Assembly: GCA_964484125.1 (NCBI GenBank)
Contig: CAZAEK010000020.1
Coordinates: 1 to 33,618 of the forward strand
Source of the DNA: DSSM01 sp964484125
GTDB lineage: Bacteria > Bacteroidota > Ignavibacteria > Tepidaquicellales > Tepidaquicellaceae
Direction of reading: 5' to 3'
DNA length: 33,618 bases
A program made the translations under genes and the position numbers. Below, one piece after another: positions 1-8,248 of the stretch (position 1 is the stretch's first letter; every line of letters starts with the position of its first letter). A model generated the notes under the pieces. That model did not search any database. It had not been told where the DNA came from and saw only the letters and a list, made by a program, of their open reading frames with translations.

Positions 1-12
1 ATTATTTCTTCC

Positions 13-82
13 CGAGGCGTCGATCGGATTCGAACCGATGCTTAAGCAGTTTTGTCCCGATTTATCGGGACTACCTTAAGCC
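13..82 (-). pseudogene. Broken tRNA-Cys copy retaining the 3' half
   Basis: Read on the minus strand, this keeps the T arm, the 3' acceptor strand and the U discriminator of the neighbouring tRNA-Cys. Positions 1-41 match 100-140 exactly over 41 bp. The anticodon and the 5' side of its stem are missing and are replaced by the palindrome at 54-71. A short D-arm remnant is left, and the 5' acceptor strand is absent. It cannot fold as a tRNA or decode Cys. It is best read as a degenerate duplicate of the gene at 114-187. Confidence 0.75.
54..71. repeat. 18-bp palindrome, copy 1 (in tRNA-Cys remnant)
   Basis: The sequence GTCCCGATTTATCGGGAC is a perfect 8-bp inverted repeat around a central TT. 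The same element occurs at 228-245. A variant with compensatory changes occurs at 32457-32474 and 33470-33487. It lies where the anticodon arm of the tRNA-Cys copy should be. Confidence 0.85.
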
Positions 83-113
83 GTTTTTTTTTTACTTTAA
101 TTATTTCTTCCCG

Positions 114-187
114 AGGCGTCGATCGGATTCGAACCGATGCATAACAGTTTTGCAGACTGCTCCCTTAAGCCACTTGGGTACGACGCC
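114..187 (-). tRNA. tRNA-Cys (anticodon GCA)
   Basis: This 74-nt sequence folds into a full cloverleaf on the minus strand. It has a 7-bp acceptor stem (GGCGTCG with CGACGCC), a CCC/GGG D stem, a 5-bp anticodon stem with one G-U pair, and the loop CTGCAAA giving anticodon GCA. The T arm is ATCGG/CCGAT around TTCGAAT. The discriminator is U, as expected for tRNA-Cys. The 3' CCA is not encoded. It lies downstream of tRNA-Gly and is flanked on both sides by broken copies of itself. Confidence 0.95.
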
Positions 188-204
188 AATTTTTTTCATT
201 TTTA

Positions 205-272
205 GAACCGATTAGCATCACAGTTTTGTCCCGATTTATCGGGACTCCCTTAAGCCACTTGGGTACGACGCC
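205..272 (-). pseudogene. Broken tRNA-Cys copy retaining the 5' half
   Basis: On the minus strand this keeps the 5' acceptor strand and D arm of tRNA-Cys; 245-282 matches 160-197 exactly over 38 bp. The anticodon arm is replaced by the palindrome at 228-245. The sequence breaks off inside the T loop, so the 3' acceptor strand is missing. It is the mirror-image remnant of the copy at 13-82. Positions 221-256 and 47-82 match over 36 bp with one mismatch, so both copies share the same replaced segment. Confidence 0.75.
228..245. repeat. 18-bp palindrome, copy 2 (in tRNA-Cys remnant)
   Basis: This is identical to the 18-bp palindrome at 54-71, with 8-bp arms around TT. It replaces the 8 bases (153-160 in the intact gene) that carry the anticodon and the 5' anticodon stem. 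Confidence 0.85.
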
Positions 273-294
273 AATTTTTTTCTAAAATACGAAG

Positions 295-367
<73 letters not shown>

Positions 368-428
368 TTTTAACGTTCTCTAAAATATATTTTTTTTTTA
401 ATTTTTCAAATACAAAAATTATTCTTAC

Positions 429-1199
429 TCACTTCCTTATAGTCAACATCGCTGACGCCTGATACTTAGGCAATAGTACCATCTCCGCTATTACAAAATT
501 ATCATCACGCGTTACTACAAATTCTACCGCCTCCGCTATATCCTCTCCACTCAATGGCTTTATTCCTTCATAAACCTTCTTTGCCTTTTCTTTATCACCC
601 CTGAATCTAACTATACTGAATTCTGTCTCTGCAAGTCCGGGATCTATTGTTGATACTCTTATTGGTGTCTCAACTAAATCCATTCTGAAACCTTTCGTAA
701 GCGCATCTACAGCATGCTTTGTTGCACAATATACATTCCCTGCTGGATATACTTCATGCCCGGCAATCGAACCTATATTCACTATATGACCTGTTCCGTT
801 TTCCATCATCAGCGGTATCACTTCCTTCGTTACATACAATAATCCTTTAATGTTCGTATCTATCATCTCCTCCCAATCCATCAGCTCTCCATCCTGTACT
901 TTATTCAATCCTCTGGATAACCCCGCATTGTTTATCAGAATATCAATTTTTCTCCATTCCGGTGGAAATTCTGCTACTGCCTTTTTCACTGATTCGTATG
1001 AACGTACATCAAGCTGAATTCCGAATACTTTAACTCTATACTTTTCTTTAATATCTGCCTCAATTTCTTTTATTTTCTCTAATCTTCTTGCACAAATAAT
1101 CAAATTACATCCCCTTGATGCTAATTTATACGCTATTGACTTTCCGAAACCGCTTGAAGCTCCCGTTATAAATGCTGTTTTACCTGAAATGTCTTTCAT
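429..1199 (-). CDS. YdfG-like short-chain dehydrogenase (3-hydroxy acid type)
   Basis: This is a 256-residue classical short-chain dehydrogenase/reductase, a cytoplasmic NAD(P)-dependent oxidoreductase. The Rossmann motif TGASSGFG is at residues 12-19, NNAG at 90-93, and the catalytic Ser144, Tyr157 and Lys161 are in the normal order. The stretch from DTNIKG through PGLAETEFSIVRF resembles E. coli YdfG, which oxidises L-allo-threonine, serine and other 3-hydroxy acids. The exact substrate cannot be read from sequence. The gene starts at ATG and is divergent from pyruvate kinase with only 52 bp between them. It ends about 60 bp before tRNA-Gly on the same strand. Its codons end mainly in A or G, as in other minus-strand genes here. 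Confidence 0.88.
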   Translation of the reverse strand: MKDISGKTAFITGASSGFGKSIAYKLASRGCNLIICARRLEKIKEIEADIKEKYRVKVFGIQLDVRSYESVKKAVAEFPPEWRKIDILINNAGLSRGLNKVQDGELMDWEEMIDTNIKGLLYVTKEVIPLMMENGTGHIVNIGSIAGHEVYPAGNVYCATKHAVDALTKGFRMDLVETPIRVSTIDPGLAETEFSIVRFRGDKEKAKKVYEGIKPLSGEDIAEAVEFVVTRDDNFVIAEMVLLPKYQASAMLTIRK

Positions 1200-1251
1200 T
1201 TTTATTTTAATTTTCTGAAATTCTTACAAACATAATTTAATCCTTACAAAA

Positions 1252-2664
1252 TTGAAATTCAAAAAAACTAAAATTATCGCTACACTCGGTCCTGCTACTT
1301 CTTCGGTTGAAAAAATAATTTCACTTATTGATTCCGGTCTTGATTTGGTCAGACTTAATTTCTCTCATGGCGATTATGATACTCACGCAGAATACATCTC
1401 TAACGTCAGAATTGCTGAAGAAAAAACAGGCAGAATTATTCCTGTTATTCTCGATTTATCCGGTCCGAAAATCAGAACAGGTAATTTTGAAAACGGAAAA
1501 ATATTCGTTAATGCTAATGACGAAGTCCGGTTGATAAAGGAAAATATCACTGGCGATGAAAAAAATATACCGGTTAACGCTCCCCAAATTATTGATGATA
1601 TCAAGGTTAATGAAAGAATTTTAATTGACGATGGAAAAATTTCTCTCTCCGTTATCTCAAAAGAAAAAGATTCACTTCTCTGCAAAGTATTTAACCCGGG
1701 ATATATTTCAAACAGAAAAGGTATCAATCTGCCAGATACAAATTTATCACTGCCTTCTATAACAGAAAAAGATAAAAAAGATATTGAGTTTGGAATTAAA
1801 AATAAAATTGATTTCTTTGCTCTCAGCTTTGTCAGAAAACCTGAAGATATTTTATCCCTCAAACAAATTATTAATTCTTACGGCGTTGATATCCCGGTGA
1901 TTTCTAAAATCGAAAGACCGGAAGCTATTTTAAATATTGATGAAATCATTAGTGCCTCCAGTGCTGTGATGGTTGCACGCGGCGACCTCGGAGTTGAAGT
2001 TTCCCCCGAAAAAGTTCCGGCAATGCAGAAGCTTATTATATCAAAATGCAACAAACTCAAAGTACCTGTAATTACTGCTACACAAATGCTTGAAAGCATG
2101 GTTTCAAATCCTATTCCGACCCGTGCTGAAGCTTCAGATGTCGCAAATGCTATTCTTGATGGCACTGACTGCGTTATGCTTTCTGCTGAAACCTCTGTTG
2201 GCAAATATCCTGAACTGGCTGTACGTATTATGGATAAAATTATTGAAGAAACTGAAAATATAAAAAAAATCAGACCTGTTAACTATTCTGATAAAATTTC
2301 AAAAAATCTTCTCGATATCATTTGTAAAACTGCAGTTGATATTGCAGATTCAATCAATGCCAAAGCTATCGTTACTATAACCAAAAAAGGACGTTCTCCT
2401 CTTCTCCTTTCCAACCTCAGACCTGAATCTCATATTATTGCTGTTGCTAATGAAGATAATATCTTAAGAAAATCTTCTGTTCTCTGGGGGGTTGATACTC
2501 TTGTTTATAAACCTCTTTCAAATCCGGAAAATATTTTCTCCACTGTTAAAGATCTCGGACTTAAATCCGGATTCTTTAATTACGGTGATAAAATTGTTGC
2601 TATTTTAAGCTATCCAGAATTTTTACCCGATTCCGCAAATACTATCAGGGTCATTGATATCTGA
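1252..2664 (+). CDS. pyk: Pyruvate kinase
   Basis: The product converts phosphoenolpyruvate and ADP to pyruvate and ATP, the last step of glycolysis. At 470 residues it is the short bacterial form without an extra C-terminal PEP-utiliser domain. Visible motifs are the N-terminal KTKIIATLGPA, RLNFSHG at 34-40, the catalytic Lys219 in SKIERPEA, and the TATQMLESM...PTRAEASDVANA signature near 273-295. The start is TTG: no ATG or GTG lies upstream in frame, and the family N-terminus begins immediately after it. No Shine-Dalgarno sequence is visible. The gene is monocistronic or divergent from the dehydrogenase, and is separated from groES by a new promoter. Confidence 0.96.
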   Translation: MKFKKTKIIATLGPATSSVEKIISLIDSGLDLVRLNFSHGDYDTHAEYISNVRIAEEKTGRIIPVILDLSGPKIRTGNFENGKIFVNANDEVRLIKENITGDEKNIPVNAPQIIDDIKVNERILIDDGKISLSVISKEKDSLLCKVFNPGYISNRKGINLPDTNLSLPSITEKDKKDIEFGIKNKIDFFALSFVRKPEDILSLKQIINSYGVDIPVISKIERPEAILNIDEIISASSAVMVARGDLGVEVSPEKVPAMQKLIISKCNKLKVPVITATQMLESMVSNPIPTRAEASDVANAILDGTDCVMLSAETSVGKYPELAVRIMDKIIEETENIKKIRPVNYSDKISKNLLDIICKTAVDIADSINAKAIVTITKKGRSPLLLSNLRPESHIIAVANEDNILRKSSVLWGVDTLVYKPLSNPENIFSTVKDLGLKSGFFNYGDKIVAILSYPEFLPDSANTIRVIDI

Positions 2665-2739
2665 TGTCATAAAAATTCTACGGGAATAGATTTTTACTTC
2701 ATATTTTCATTAATTATTAGTCTGTACCTTTTTCAGGTA

Positions 2740-2770
2740 TTGACATATTATTTTATTCTTATTATTTTAG
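2740..2770 (+). promoter_or_regulatory. Candidate groESL promoter
   Basis: TTGACA at 2740-2745 is followed, 17 bases later, by TATTTTAG at 2763-2770. This fits both a sigma-70 spacing and the Bacteroidetes -33/-7 pattern (TTG ... TAnnTTTG, one mismatch). The -7 element runs into the left arm of the CIRCE operator, so HrcA binding would cover the promoter. The transcription start is inferred, not seen. Confidence 0.6.
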
Positions 2771-2793
2771 CACTAACTCAAAGAGAGTGCTAA
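2767..2793 (+). promoter_or_regulatory. CIRCE operator (HrcA binding site)
   Basis: TTAGCACTA, nine bases, then GAGTGCTAA matches the CIRCE consensus TTAGCACTC-N9-GAGTGCTAA with one mismatch in the last base of the left arm. CIRCE is the heat-shock operator bound by the repressor HrcA, whose activity depends on GroEL. It lies 51 bp upstream of groES. hrcA itself is not in this window. Confidence 0.93.
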
Positions 2794-2844
2794 CAATAAA
2801 AAATAAATAATTAATTTACATAAACTTAAAAGAAAGGATAATTT

Positions 2845-3129
2845 ATGAACATTAAACCCTTAGCCGATAGAGTGCTCGTTAAACCACTCCCGGCAGAAGA
2901 AAAAACAGCTTCCGGTATTATTATCCCGGATACTGCTAAAGAAAAGCCAATGCAGGGCGAAGTCATTGCAGTCGGAAAAGGTAGAGTTACTGATGATGGA
3001 AAAACTTTTGAAAATGAAGTAAAGGTCGGTGATAAAGTTCTCTATGGTAAATACTCAGGTACTGAAGTTACTATTGACGGAGTTGAGTATTTAATTATGA
3101 GAGAATCCGATATCTATGCAATTATTTAA
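2845..3129 (+). CDS. groES: Co-chaperonin GroES
   Basis: This 94-residue GroES forms the heptameric lid of the GroEL chamber in the cytoplasm. The N-terminus KPLADRVLVKPL, the mobile-loop region EEKTASGIIIPDTAKEKP and the C-terminal EYLIMRESDIYAII are typical and of normal length. The ATG is preceded by AGAAAGGA, one of the few clear ribosome-binding sites in the window. It is the first gene of a two-gene heat-shock operon under the CIRCE element, with groEL 31 bp downstream. Confidence 0.98.
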   Translation: MNIKPLADRVLVKPLPAEEKTASGIIIPDTAKEKPMQGEVIAVGKGRVTDDGKTFENEVKVGDKVLYGKYSGTEVTIDGVEYLIMRESDIYAII

Positions 3130-3160
3130 TTAAAAAAGTAAATTAAAGGAGAATAATTAT

Positions 3161-4801
3161 ATGTCATCAAAATTAATTAGTTTTGACACTGAAGCAAGAG
3201 CCGCCTTAATGAAGGGCGTTGATAAACTTGCCAATGCAGTGAAAGTTACATTAGGTCCTAAAGGACGCAATGTTGTTATTGAAAAAAAATTCGGTGCCCC
3301 TACTGTTACAAAAGACGGTGTTACTGTTGCTAAAGAAATTGAGCTTGAAGACCCGGTTGAAAATATGGGTGCTCAGATGGTTAAAGAAGTTGCTTCTAAA
3401 ACCAGTGATGTTGCCGGTGACGGTACTACAACTGCTACTGTATTAGCTCAGGCAATTTACCGCGAAGGTCTTAAATATGTTACAAGCGGTGCTAATCCAA
3501 TGGATTTAAAAAGAGGTATTGACCTCGCCGTCAGCGAAATTATTAAAGGTCTGAAAGATTTATCTCAACCTATTAAAGATAATAAGGAAATCGCTCAGGT
3601 TGGCGCAATTTCAGCAAATAACGATAAAATTATCGGAGACCTTATTGCTGAGGCAATGGACAAAGTCGGTAAAGATGGCGTTATCACAGTTGAAGAGGCT
3701 AAAGGTACTGATACAACTGTTGATGTCGTTGAAGGTATGCAGTTCGACCGCGGTTATCTCTCTCCATATTTTGTTACTAATGCTGACTCGATGGAAGCAG
3801 AACTTGAAAAACCTTTGATTCTTATCCACGATAAGAAAATTTCTTCAATGAAAGATTTACTCCCTATTCTTGAAAAAGTTGCTCAGCAGGGAAGACCTTT
3901 ACTTATAATCGCTGAAGACCTCGAAGGTGAAGCCCTCGCTACTTTAGTTGTTAATAAACTTCGTGGTACATTAAAAATCTGTGCAGTAAAAGCTCCCGGA
4001 TTCGGTGACAGAAGGAAAGCTATGCTCGAAGATATTGCAATTCTTACTAATGGTACAGTTGTCTCTGAAGAGCAGGGCTATAAACTCGAAAATGCTACTT
4101 TATCATATCTCGGTACTGCTGAAAGAGTAGTCGTTGATAAAGATAATACCACAATAGTTGAAGGTGCCGGCTCTAAGGAAAATATCAAAAAGAGAATTAA
4201 CGAGATCAAAAATCAGATTGAAAAAACTACTTCTGATTACGACAAAGAAAAACTTCAGGAAAGACTTGCTAAACTCAGCGGCGGTGTTGCAGTTCTGAAA
4301 ATTGGTGCTTCAACCGAAGTAGAAATGAAAGAAAAGAAAGCAAGAGTTGAAGACGCTTTACACGCTACAAGAGCCGCTGTAGAAGAAGGTATTGTCCCGG
4401 GCGGTGGCGTTGCTCTCCTCAGAGTCTCCAACGTACTCGACAAAGTTAAAACAGACAATGAGGATATTACACTTGGCGTCAATATTATCAGGAAATCAAT
4501 TGAAGAACCTATCAGACAAATTGTTTTTAATGCTGGTGAAGAAGGTTCTGTAATTGTAAATAAAGTTAAAGAAGGAAAAGGTAGTTTTGGTTACAATGCA
4601 GCTTCAGGTGAATATGAAGACTTAGTCAAAGCAGGTGTTATTGACCCGACTAAGGTTACAAGAGTAGCTCTTGAAAATGCTGCTTCTGTAGCTTCACTCT
4701 TACTGATGACCGAAGCCACTATCTGCGAAAAACCTGAAAAAGAAAAAATGCCTATGATGCCTCCGGGAGGCGGAATGGGTGATATGGGCGGAATGTACTA
4801 A
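3161..4801 (+). CDS. groEL: Chaperonin GroEL
   Basis: The product is a 546-residue Hsp60 chaperonin that folds proteins in a tetradecameric ATP-driven chamber with GroES. The sequence is full length, with KFGAPTVTKDGVTVAKEIEL, the ATP-site motif GDGTTTATVLA near 87-97, and the C-terminal Gly-Met tail (GGGMGDMGGMY). A strong AAAGGAG lies just upstream of the ATG. Codons are strongly biased to T/C-ending forms; all four Ile codons among the first 100 are ATT. It is the second gene of the CIRCE-controlled operon and is followed by an intrinsic terminator. Confidence 0.99.
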   Translation: MSSKLISFDTEARAALMKGVDKLANAVKVTLGPKGRNVVIEKKFGAPTVTKDGVTVAKEIELEDPVENMGAQMVKEVASKTSDVAGDGTTTATVLAQAIYREGLKYVTSGANPMDLKRGIDLAVSEIIKGLKDLSQPIKDNKEIAQVGAISANNDKIIGDLIAEAMDKVGKDGVITVEEAKGTDTTVDVVEGMQFDRGYLSPYFVTNADSMEAELEKPLILIHDKKISSMKDLLPILEKVAQQGRPLLIIAEDLEGEALATLVVNKLRGTLKICAVKAPGFGDRRKAMLEDIAILTNGTVVSEEQGYKLENATLSYLGTAERVVVDKDNTTIVEGAGSKENIKKRINEIKNQIEKTTSDYDKEKLQERLAKLSGGVAVLKIGASTEVEMKEKKARVEDALHATRAAVEEGIVPGGGVALLRVSNVLDKVKTDNEDITLGVNIIRKSIEEPIRQIVFNAGEEGSVIVNKVKEGKGSFGYNAASGEYEDLVKAGVIDPTKVTRVALENAASVASLLLMTEATICEKPEKEKMPMMPPGGGMGDMGGMY

Positions 4802-4850
4802 TACATATCCCATAACTCTTTCTGAATTTAATCACTTTTTTAGTAAAAAT

Positions 4851-4886
4851 AAAAAGAGGCTGTTAAAAAACATGCCTCTTTTTTTT
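4851..4886 (+). terminator. Intrinsic terminator of groESL
   Basis: A hairpin with arms AAAAGAGGC and GCCTCTTTT encloses an A-rich loop and runs directly into a T tract. It lies 50 bp after the groEL stop codon. Confidence 0.85.
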
Positions 4887-5141
4887 GTGTTTGCTTTGCC
4901 TATTGCCTTTTCGAATCTTAAAAACTTTGTGCTTTTTCTTCTCTTAATCCCACTCCCATTTCCCAAACAATAAACCCCAACCTTTATCCAAATCAACTAA
5001 ACCTCTAAATCCCTTCTCCGGCATCATCTGATTTTTTTCAGAATTTTATTTTCTTGTACAAATTAATAACATCCTTTTGCTTATTCAATTTCGAATGAGC
5101 TAAAGGTCGTTTTGGAAGTGTAAACGGTAGTCTTTTTTTAT
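4887..5141. other. Intergenic region without a recognisable gene
   Basis: These 255 bp lie between the groESL terminator and the convergent end of miaA. The region is T/C-rich on the plus strand. A minus-strand open stretch of about 34 codons (5038-5141) has no start codon and nothing I recognise. I see no tRNA, operator or mobile-element end. Confidence 0.5.
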
Positions 5142-6080
5142 TTAACGGCTATCAGGTTTTGTCTGTTTTATTAAATCCATTATTTCCCCTGTTATCTCTT
5201 TAACTGTATCTCCCCTTTTTATTTCTATCCAGTTTATTCTTTTATCCTTTTTGAACCATGTTATTTGCCTCTTCGCATATTTACGTGTGTTCTGCTTAAT
5301 TGTCTCAACCATCTTATCATAACTGTATTCTCCGTCAAGATACCTGAATACTTCCTTTATCCCTACGGTGTCAAGAGAATTATTTCTTCGCCAGTGAAGT
5401 CCACTATCCCTTAATTCAACTACCTCATCTATCAAACCTGCATTTATCATCTTTTCAACCCTCTCATTTATTCTTTCATACAGGTATTCCCTCTCAGGCA
5501 TTAGTCCGAATTGTATTGATGAAAAATTTATCTCCGGCTTTTGTTTTCTTATTTCAGATGGTTTTTTACCAGTTGTATAATATATCTCGAGCGCCCTGAT
5601 TACCCGCCTCGAATATTCCGGACTCATCTTTTCCGCCGTCTCCTCATCTATACTTTTTAGCTCATCATACAACTTCTCCCTGCCTTCCTCTGCCAATCTT
5701 TTATTTAACCTTTTTCTGATTTCTTCGTCCTTTGATTCCCCTTCAAATAATCCGTCTATTACTGATTTTATATATAATCCGCTTCCGCCTGCCATTATCG
5801 GAATAAAGCCCCTGCTAAAAATATTATTAATCACATCTCTCGCTTCTTTCCCGAATATTCCCGCATTCATCTCTTCCTCAGGTTCAAGCTCTTCTAAAAA
5901 GTAATGTCTTATTCCTTTCCTTTCCTCTGTTAGCGGCACTGAAGTTCCAATAGGAAAATGTTTATATATCTGCCTTGAATCTGCTGAAATAATTTCGCCT
6001 TTCAGTAAAATTGCAAGTTCTATTGCTACTGCTGTTTTTCCCGATGCTGTCGGTCCTACTATACAATACAACGTTTTCAT
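5142..6080 (-). CDS. miaA: tRNA dimethylallyltransferase MiaA
   Basis: MiaA transfers a dimethylallyl group to N6 of A37 in tRNAs that read UNN codons, including tRNA-Cys. The 312-residue protein has the P-loop GPTASGKT at 9-16, SADSRQIY at 32-39, the GTS motif, and GGSGLYIKSVIDGL near 98-111. The C-terminal region carries RQITWFKKD, usual for the family. The start is ATG without a clear ribosome-binding site. It appears to be a single gene, divergent from the lipoprotein at 6250 and convergent with groEL. Confidence 0.96.
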   Translation of the reverse strand: MKTLYCIVGPTASGKTAVAIELAILLKGEIISADSRQIYKHFPIGTSVPLTEERKGIRHYFLEELEPEEEMNAGIFGKEARDVINNIFSRGFIPIMAGGSGLYIKSVIDGLFEGESKDEEIRKRLNKRLAEEGREKLYDELKSIDEETAEKMSPEYSRRVIRALEIYYTTGKKPSEIRKQKPEINFSSIQFGLMPEREYLYERINERVEKMINAGLIDEVVELRDSGLHWRRNNSLDTVGIKEVFRYLDGEYSYDKMVETIKQNTRKYAKRQITWFKKDKRINWIEIKRGDTVKEITGEIMDLIKQTKPDSR

Positions 6081-6178
6081 CAGTTTTTTTTCTACAAAAT
6101 ATACCTGCGGTATTTTACTTTAAATGCATTTGTTTTTACTTATAGTTACAAAAAAATAAAAGTCAAACAAATTTATTA

Positions 6179-6208
6179 TTGTAATCGAAATTTTAAATCA
6201 CTATATTG
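6179..6208 (+). promoter_or_regulatory. Possible promoter of the lipoprotein gene
   Basis: TTG at 6179-6181 and TATATTG at 6202-6208 are spaced about 20 bases apart, close to the Bacteroidetes -33/-7 arrangement. They lie shortly upstream of a strong ribosome-binding site. In AT-rich DNA such a match can arise by chance. Confidence 0.3.
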
Positions 6209-6249
6209 TGAAAACCATTTTTCATAACCAATCGAAAGGAGCTTCAAAA

Positions 6250-6936
6250 ATGAAGAAATTGTTCACCCTCTCAACAGTTATATTTGTTGTTTCAATGGCG
6301 TTTTACCTCTCCGGATGTGTCAATTATGAGCAAAAAACTAAACTCGAAAATGACGGATCCGGCACAATGAAAATTCATTACTGGACAAAATCAAGCAATA
6401 TTTCAAGCGGGGAAGTTCAGGGTTTTGGTTTTACAGAAGAAAAAGTAAAAGCCAATTATGGTTCCGGAAATACTGAAGTCAGCAACATTAAAATCGAAGA
6501 AAAAGTTGTTGAAGGAGATACAACCAAAAACAAACATGTTACATTTGATTTAAAATTCAAGGATTTAAACAAACTTAACGAAGTAAAAGGTTTTAAAAAG
6601 ACAAAATCAAGCTGGAAAGAAGGTAAAGAGGGAATGGATTTCGAATTTATTCTACTTAGCGATACTTCCAGTGCAAAATCAATGGGCTCAGGCGATTATA
6701 AATTAAATTATGAATTCGAATTTCCGTCAGATGTTATCTCTACAAATGGCAACAAAGCTGGTGCTAACAAAGTTGAATGGTTCAAAACAGTCGCAGATCT
6801 TAAAGAAGATATAAAAATGACTGCTACAGTTAAATCTGATAAGAAAAAATGTGGATTATTTGGTCTTGAACTGCCAATCATAATTCTCACAGGTCTCTCC
6901 TTCTTCTATGTTACAAGAAAAAAGTTTAAAAAATAA
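6250..6936 (+). CDS. LppM-like lipoprotein with C-terminal membrane segment
   Basis: I prefer the ATG at 6250 (228 residues) over a GTG at 6208 because AAAGGAG lies just upstream of the ATG and the protein then begins with a clean signal peptide. The lipobox is LSGC with Cys23. The mature part opens with a KLENDGSGTM stretch like that of LppM/DUF3153-type lipoproteins. It is mostly beta-rich and ends with KKC201GLFGLE, a hydrophobic segment of about 18 residues, and the basic tail RKKFKK. It should therefore be lipid-anchored at the N-terminus and membrane-inserted at the C-terminus. Function is unknown and the family assignment is tentative. A terminator follows. Confidence 0.7.
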   Translation: MKKLFTLSTVIFVVSMAFYLSGCVNYEQKTKLENDGSGTMKIHYWTKSSNISSGEVQGFGFTEEKVKANYGSGNTEVSNIKIEEKVVEGDTTKNKHVTFDLKFKDLNKLNEVKGFKKTKSSWKEGKEGMDFEFILLSDTSSAKSMGSGDYKLNYEFEFPSDVISTNGNKAGANKVEWFKTVADLKEDIKMTATVKSDKKKCGLFGLELPIIILTGLSFFYVTRKKFKK

Positions 6937-6956
6937 CCTTATTAAAATTTTCATCT

Positions 6957-6990
6957 AAAAAAAGGCATTCCTTTTGGTTTGCCTTTTTTT
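6957..6990 (+). terminator. Intrinsic terminator after the lipoprotein gene
   Basis: Arms AAAAAGGCA and TGCCTTTTT enclose a 12-base loop and are followed by T residues. The hairpin starts 20 bp after the stop codon at 6936. Confidence 0.7.
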
Positions 6991-7052
6991 ATTACCATCT
7001 CTGTATTCATATTATTTAGATTGAAGTATGTTTTTAGTTTCAATATATTTAC

Positions 7053-8222
7053 ATGATGAAATCTTTCCTGATTATTATAATATTTTTGCTGAATCTTCAC
7101 GTTTCGCACGCACAAAACTTTTCTAACGTTGAAGATTTAATTAACAATGCAATTCGGGATAATTATTTCCCCGGCGCTCAGCTTCTTATTGCAAATTCTA
7201 AAGAGGTTATCTATACAGGATATTTCGGGAAGCATGAATTCAACCCTAACTCTATTAATGTATCCAGAGAAACAATCTATGATTTAGCTTCTTTGACTAA
7301 GGTAATTGCCACTACTACAGCCATTATGATTCTTTACGACAGAAAACTAATTGACCTTGACGAAAAAGTTTCCTACTATTTACCTGAATTCTCCTCAGAT
7401 GATAAAATTAATATTACTGTTAAAAATTTATTACTCCACAATTCAGGTCTTAAAGCTTGGCTCCCGTTTTATAAAACATGTAAAAATAAATCTGATATTT
7501 ATAATACAATTTGCTCTGAAAAACTTGATTATACTACAGGCACAAAATATGTTTATAGTGACCTCGGATTTATTCTTCTTGGCTTGATTGCTGAAAAAAT
7601 ATCTCAGACTTCACTTGATAAATTTTGCGAAGAAAATATTTTTGCCCCGATTGGAATGTCTTACACTATGTTCAATCCAAACCCGCCTTATCAGGAACTC
7701 GCTGCTCCTACTGAAAATGATAATTATTTCAGAATGAAACAAATTAAAGGCGTAGTTCACGATGAGTCAGCTTATATTATGGGTGGTGTCTCCGGTAATG
7801 CAGGTCTGTTCTCAAACGTTCAGGACCTGAATTTATTTATGCGAATGCTTGTGAATAAAGGCTATTACACTGATGAACGCAGAATGAACGCTAAAAACCA
7901 GACCTTTGAGTTAATTCAACCCGGCACTATTGCTTTTTTCAGTCAGCTTTTTTCAACTACCGGATATGATAACTCCCGTGCTTTAGGGTGGGATACTTAT
8001 CCAAAACCTAATAAATATCCTTCACAATGCGGAACTATTATTTCACGGAATTGTATCGGGCATACAGGTTTTACCGGAACAAGTATATGGTATGATTTTG
8101 ATAAGGATATTTATATTATCTTTCTCACTAACAGAATTTATCCGGATAGAAATAATCCGGGAATTTTTAATTTCAGACCTTTATTACACGATGAAATTTT
8201 CAAAACTTTAGGATATAACTAA
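7053..8222 (+). CDS. Secreted serine beta-lactamase-fold hydrolase (PF00144 type)
   Basis: The 389-residue protein has a signal peptide ending VSHA-Q (cleavage near residue 20), so it is exported. The family's active-site pieces are present: S80-L-T-K83 (SxxK), Y168-S-D170 in place of YxN, and a late HTGFTG box near 335. LLLHNSGL at 126-133 is also typical. The family includes class C beta-lactamases, D,D-peptidases and esterases, and sequence alone does not tell which activity this has. Cell-wall turnover or ester hydrolysis is more likely than antibiotic resistance in this setting. Two adjacent ATGs make the start uncertain by one codon. It is the first gene of a close-spaced run ending with sucC. 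Confidence 0.85.
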   Translation: MMKSFLIIIIFLLNLHVSHAQNFSNVEDLINNAIRDNYFPGAQLLIANSKEVIYTGYFGKHEFNPNSINVSRETIYDLASLTKVIATTTAIMILYDRKLIDLDEKVSYYLPEFSSDDKINITVKNLLLHNSGLKAWLPFYKTCKNKSDIYNTICSEKLDYTTGTKYVYSDLGFILLGLIAEKISQTSLDKFCEENIFAPIGMSYTMFNPNPPYQELAAPTENDNYFRMKQIKGVVHDESAYIMGGVSGNAGLFSNVQDLNLFMRMLVNKGYYTDERRMNAKNQTFELIQPGTIAFFSQLFSTTGYDNSRALGWDTYPKPNKYPSQCGTIISRNCIGHTGFTGTSIWYDFDKDIYIIFLTNRIYPDRNNPGIFNFRPLLHDEIFKTLGYN

Positions 8223-8248
8223 AATTATTAATCTAAATCATAAATTAT

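Noticed and set aside
13..282. A genuinely split or trans-spliced tRNA-Cys
   Set aside because: The two remnants overlap in the D and anticodon regions, both lack the anticodon, and an intact tRNA-Cys is present, so degenerate duplication is simpler.
4779..4973. Open frame across the groEL end and terminator
   Set aside because: It starts inside groEL in another frame and runs through the intrinsic terminator hairpin; low-complexity Phe/Leu sequence.
5038..5141. Possible remnant gene on the minus strand downstream of miaA
   Set aside because: An open stretch of about 34 codons exists but has no start codon, no recognisable motif and no second supporting frame fragment.
7053..8222. Antibiotic-resistance beta-lactamase
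   Set aside because: The fold motifs are present, but Y-S-D replaces the usual YxN and the family is dominated by esterases and peptidases, so a resistance role is not supported.
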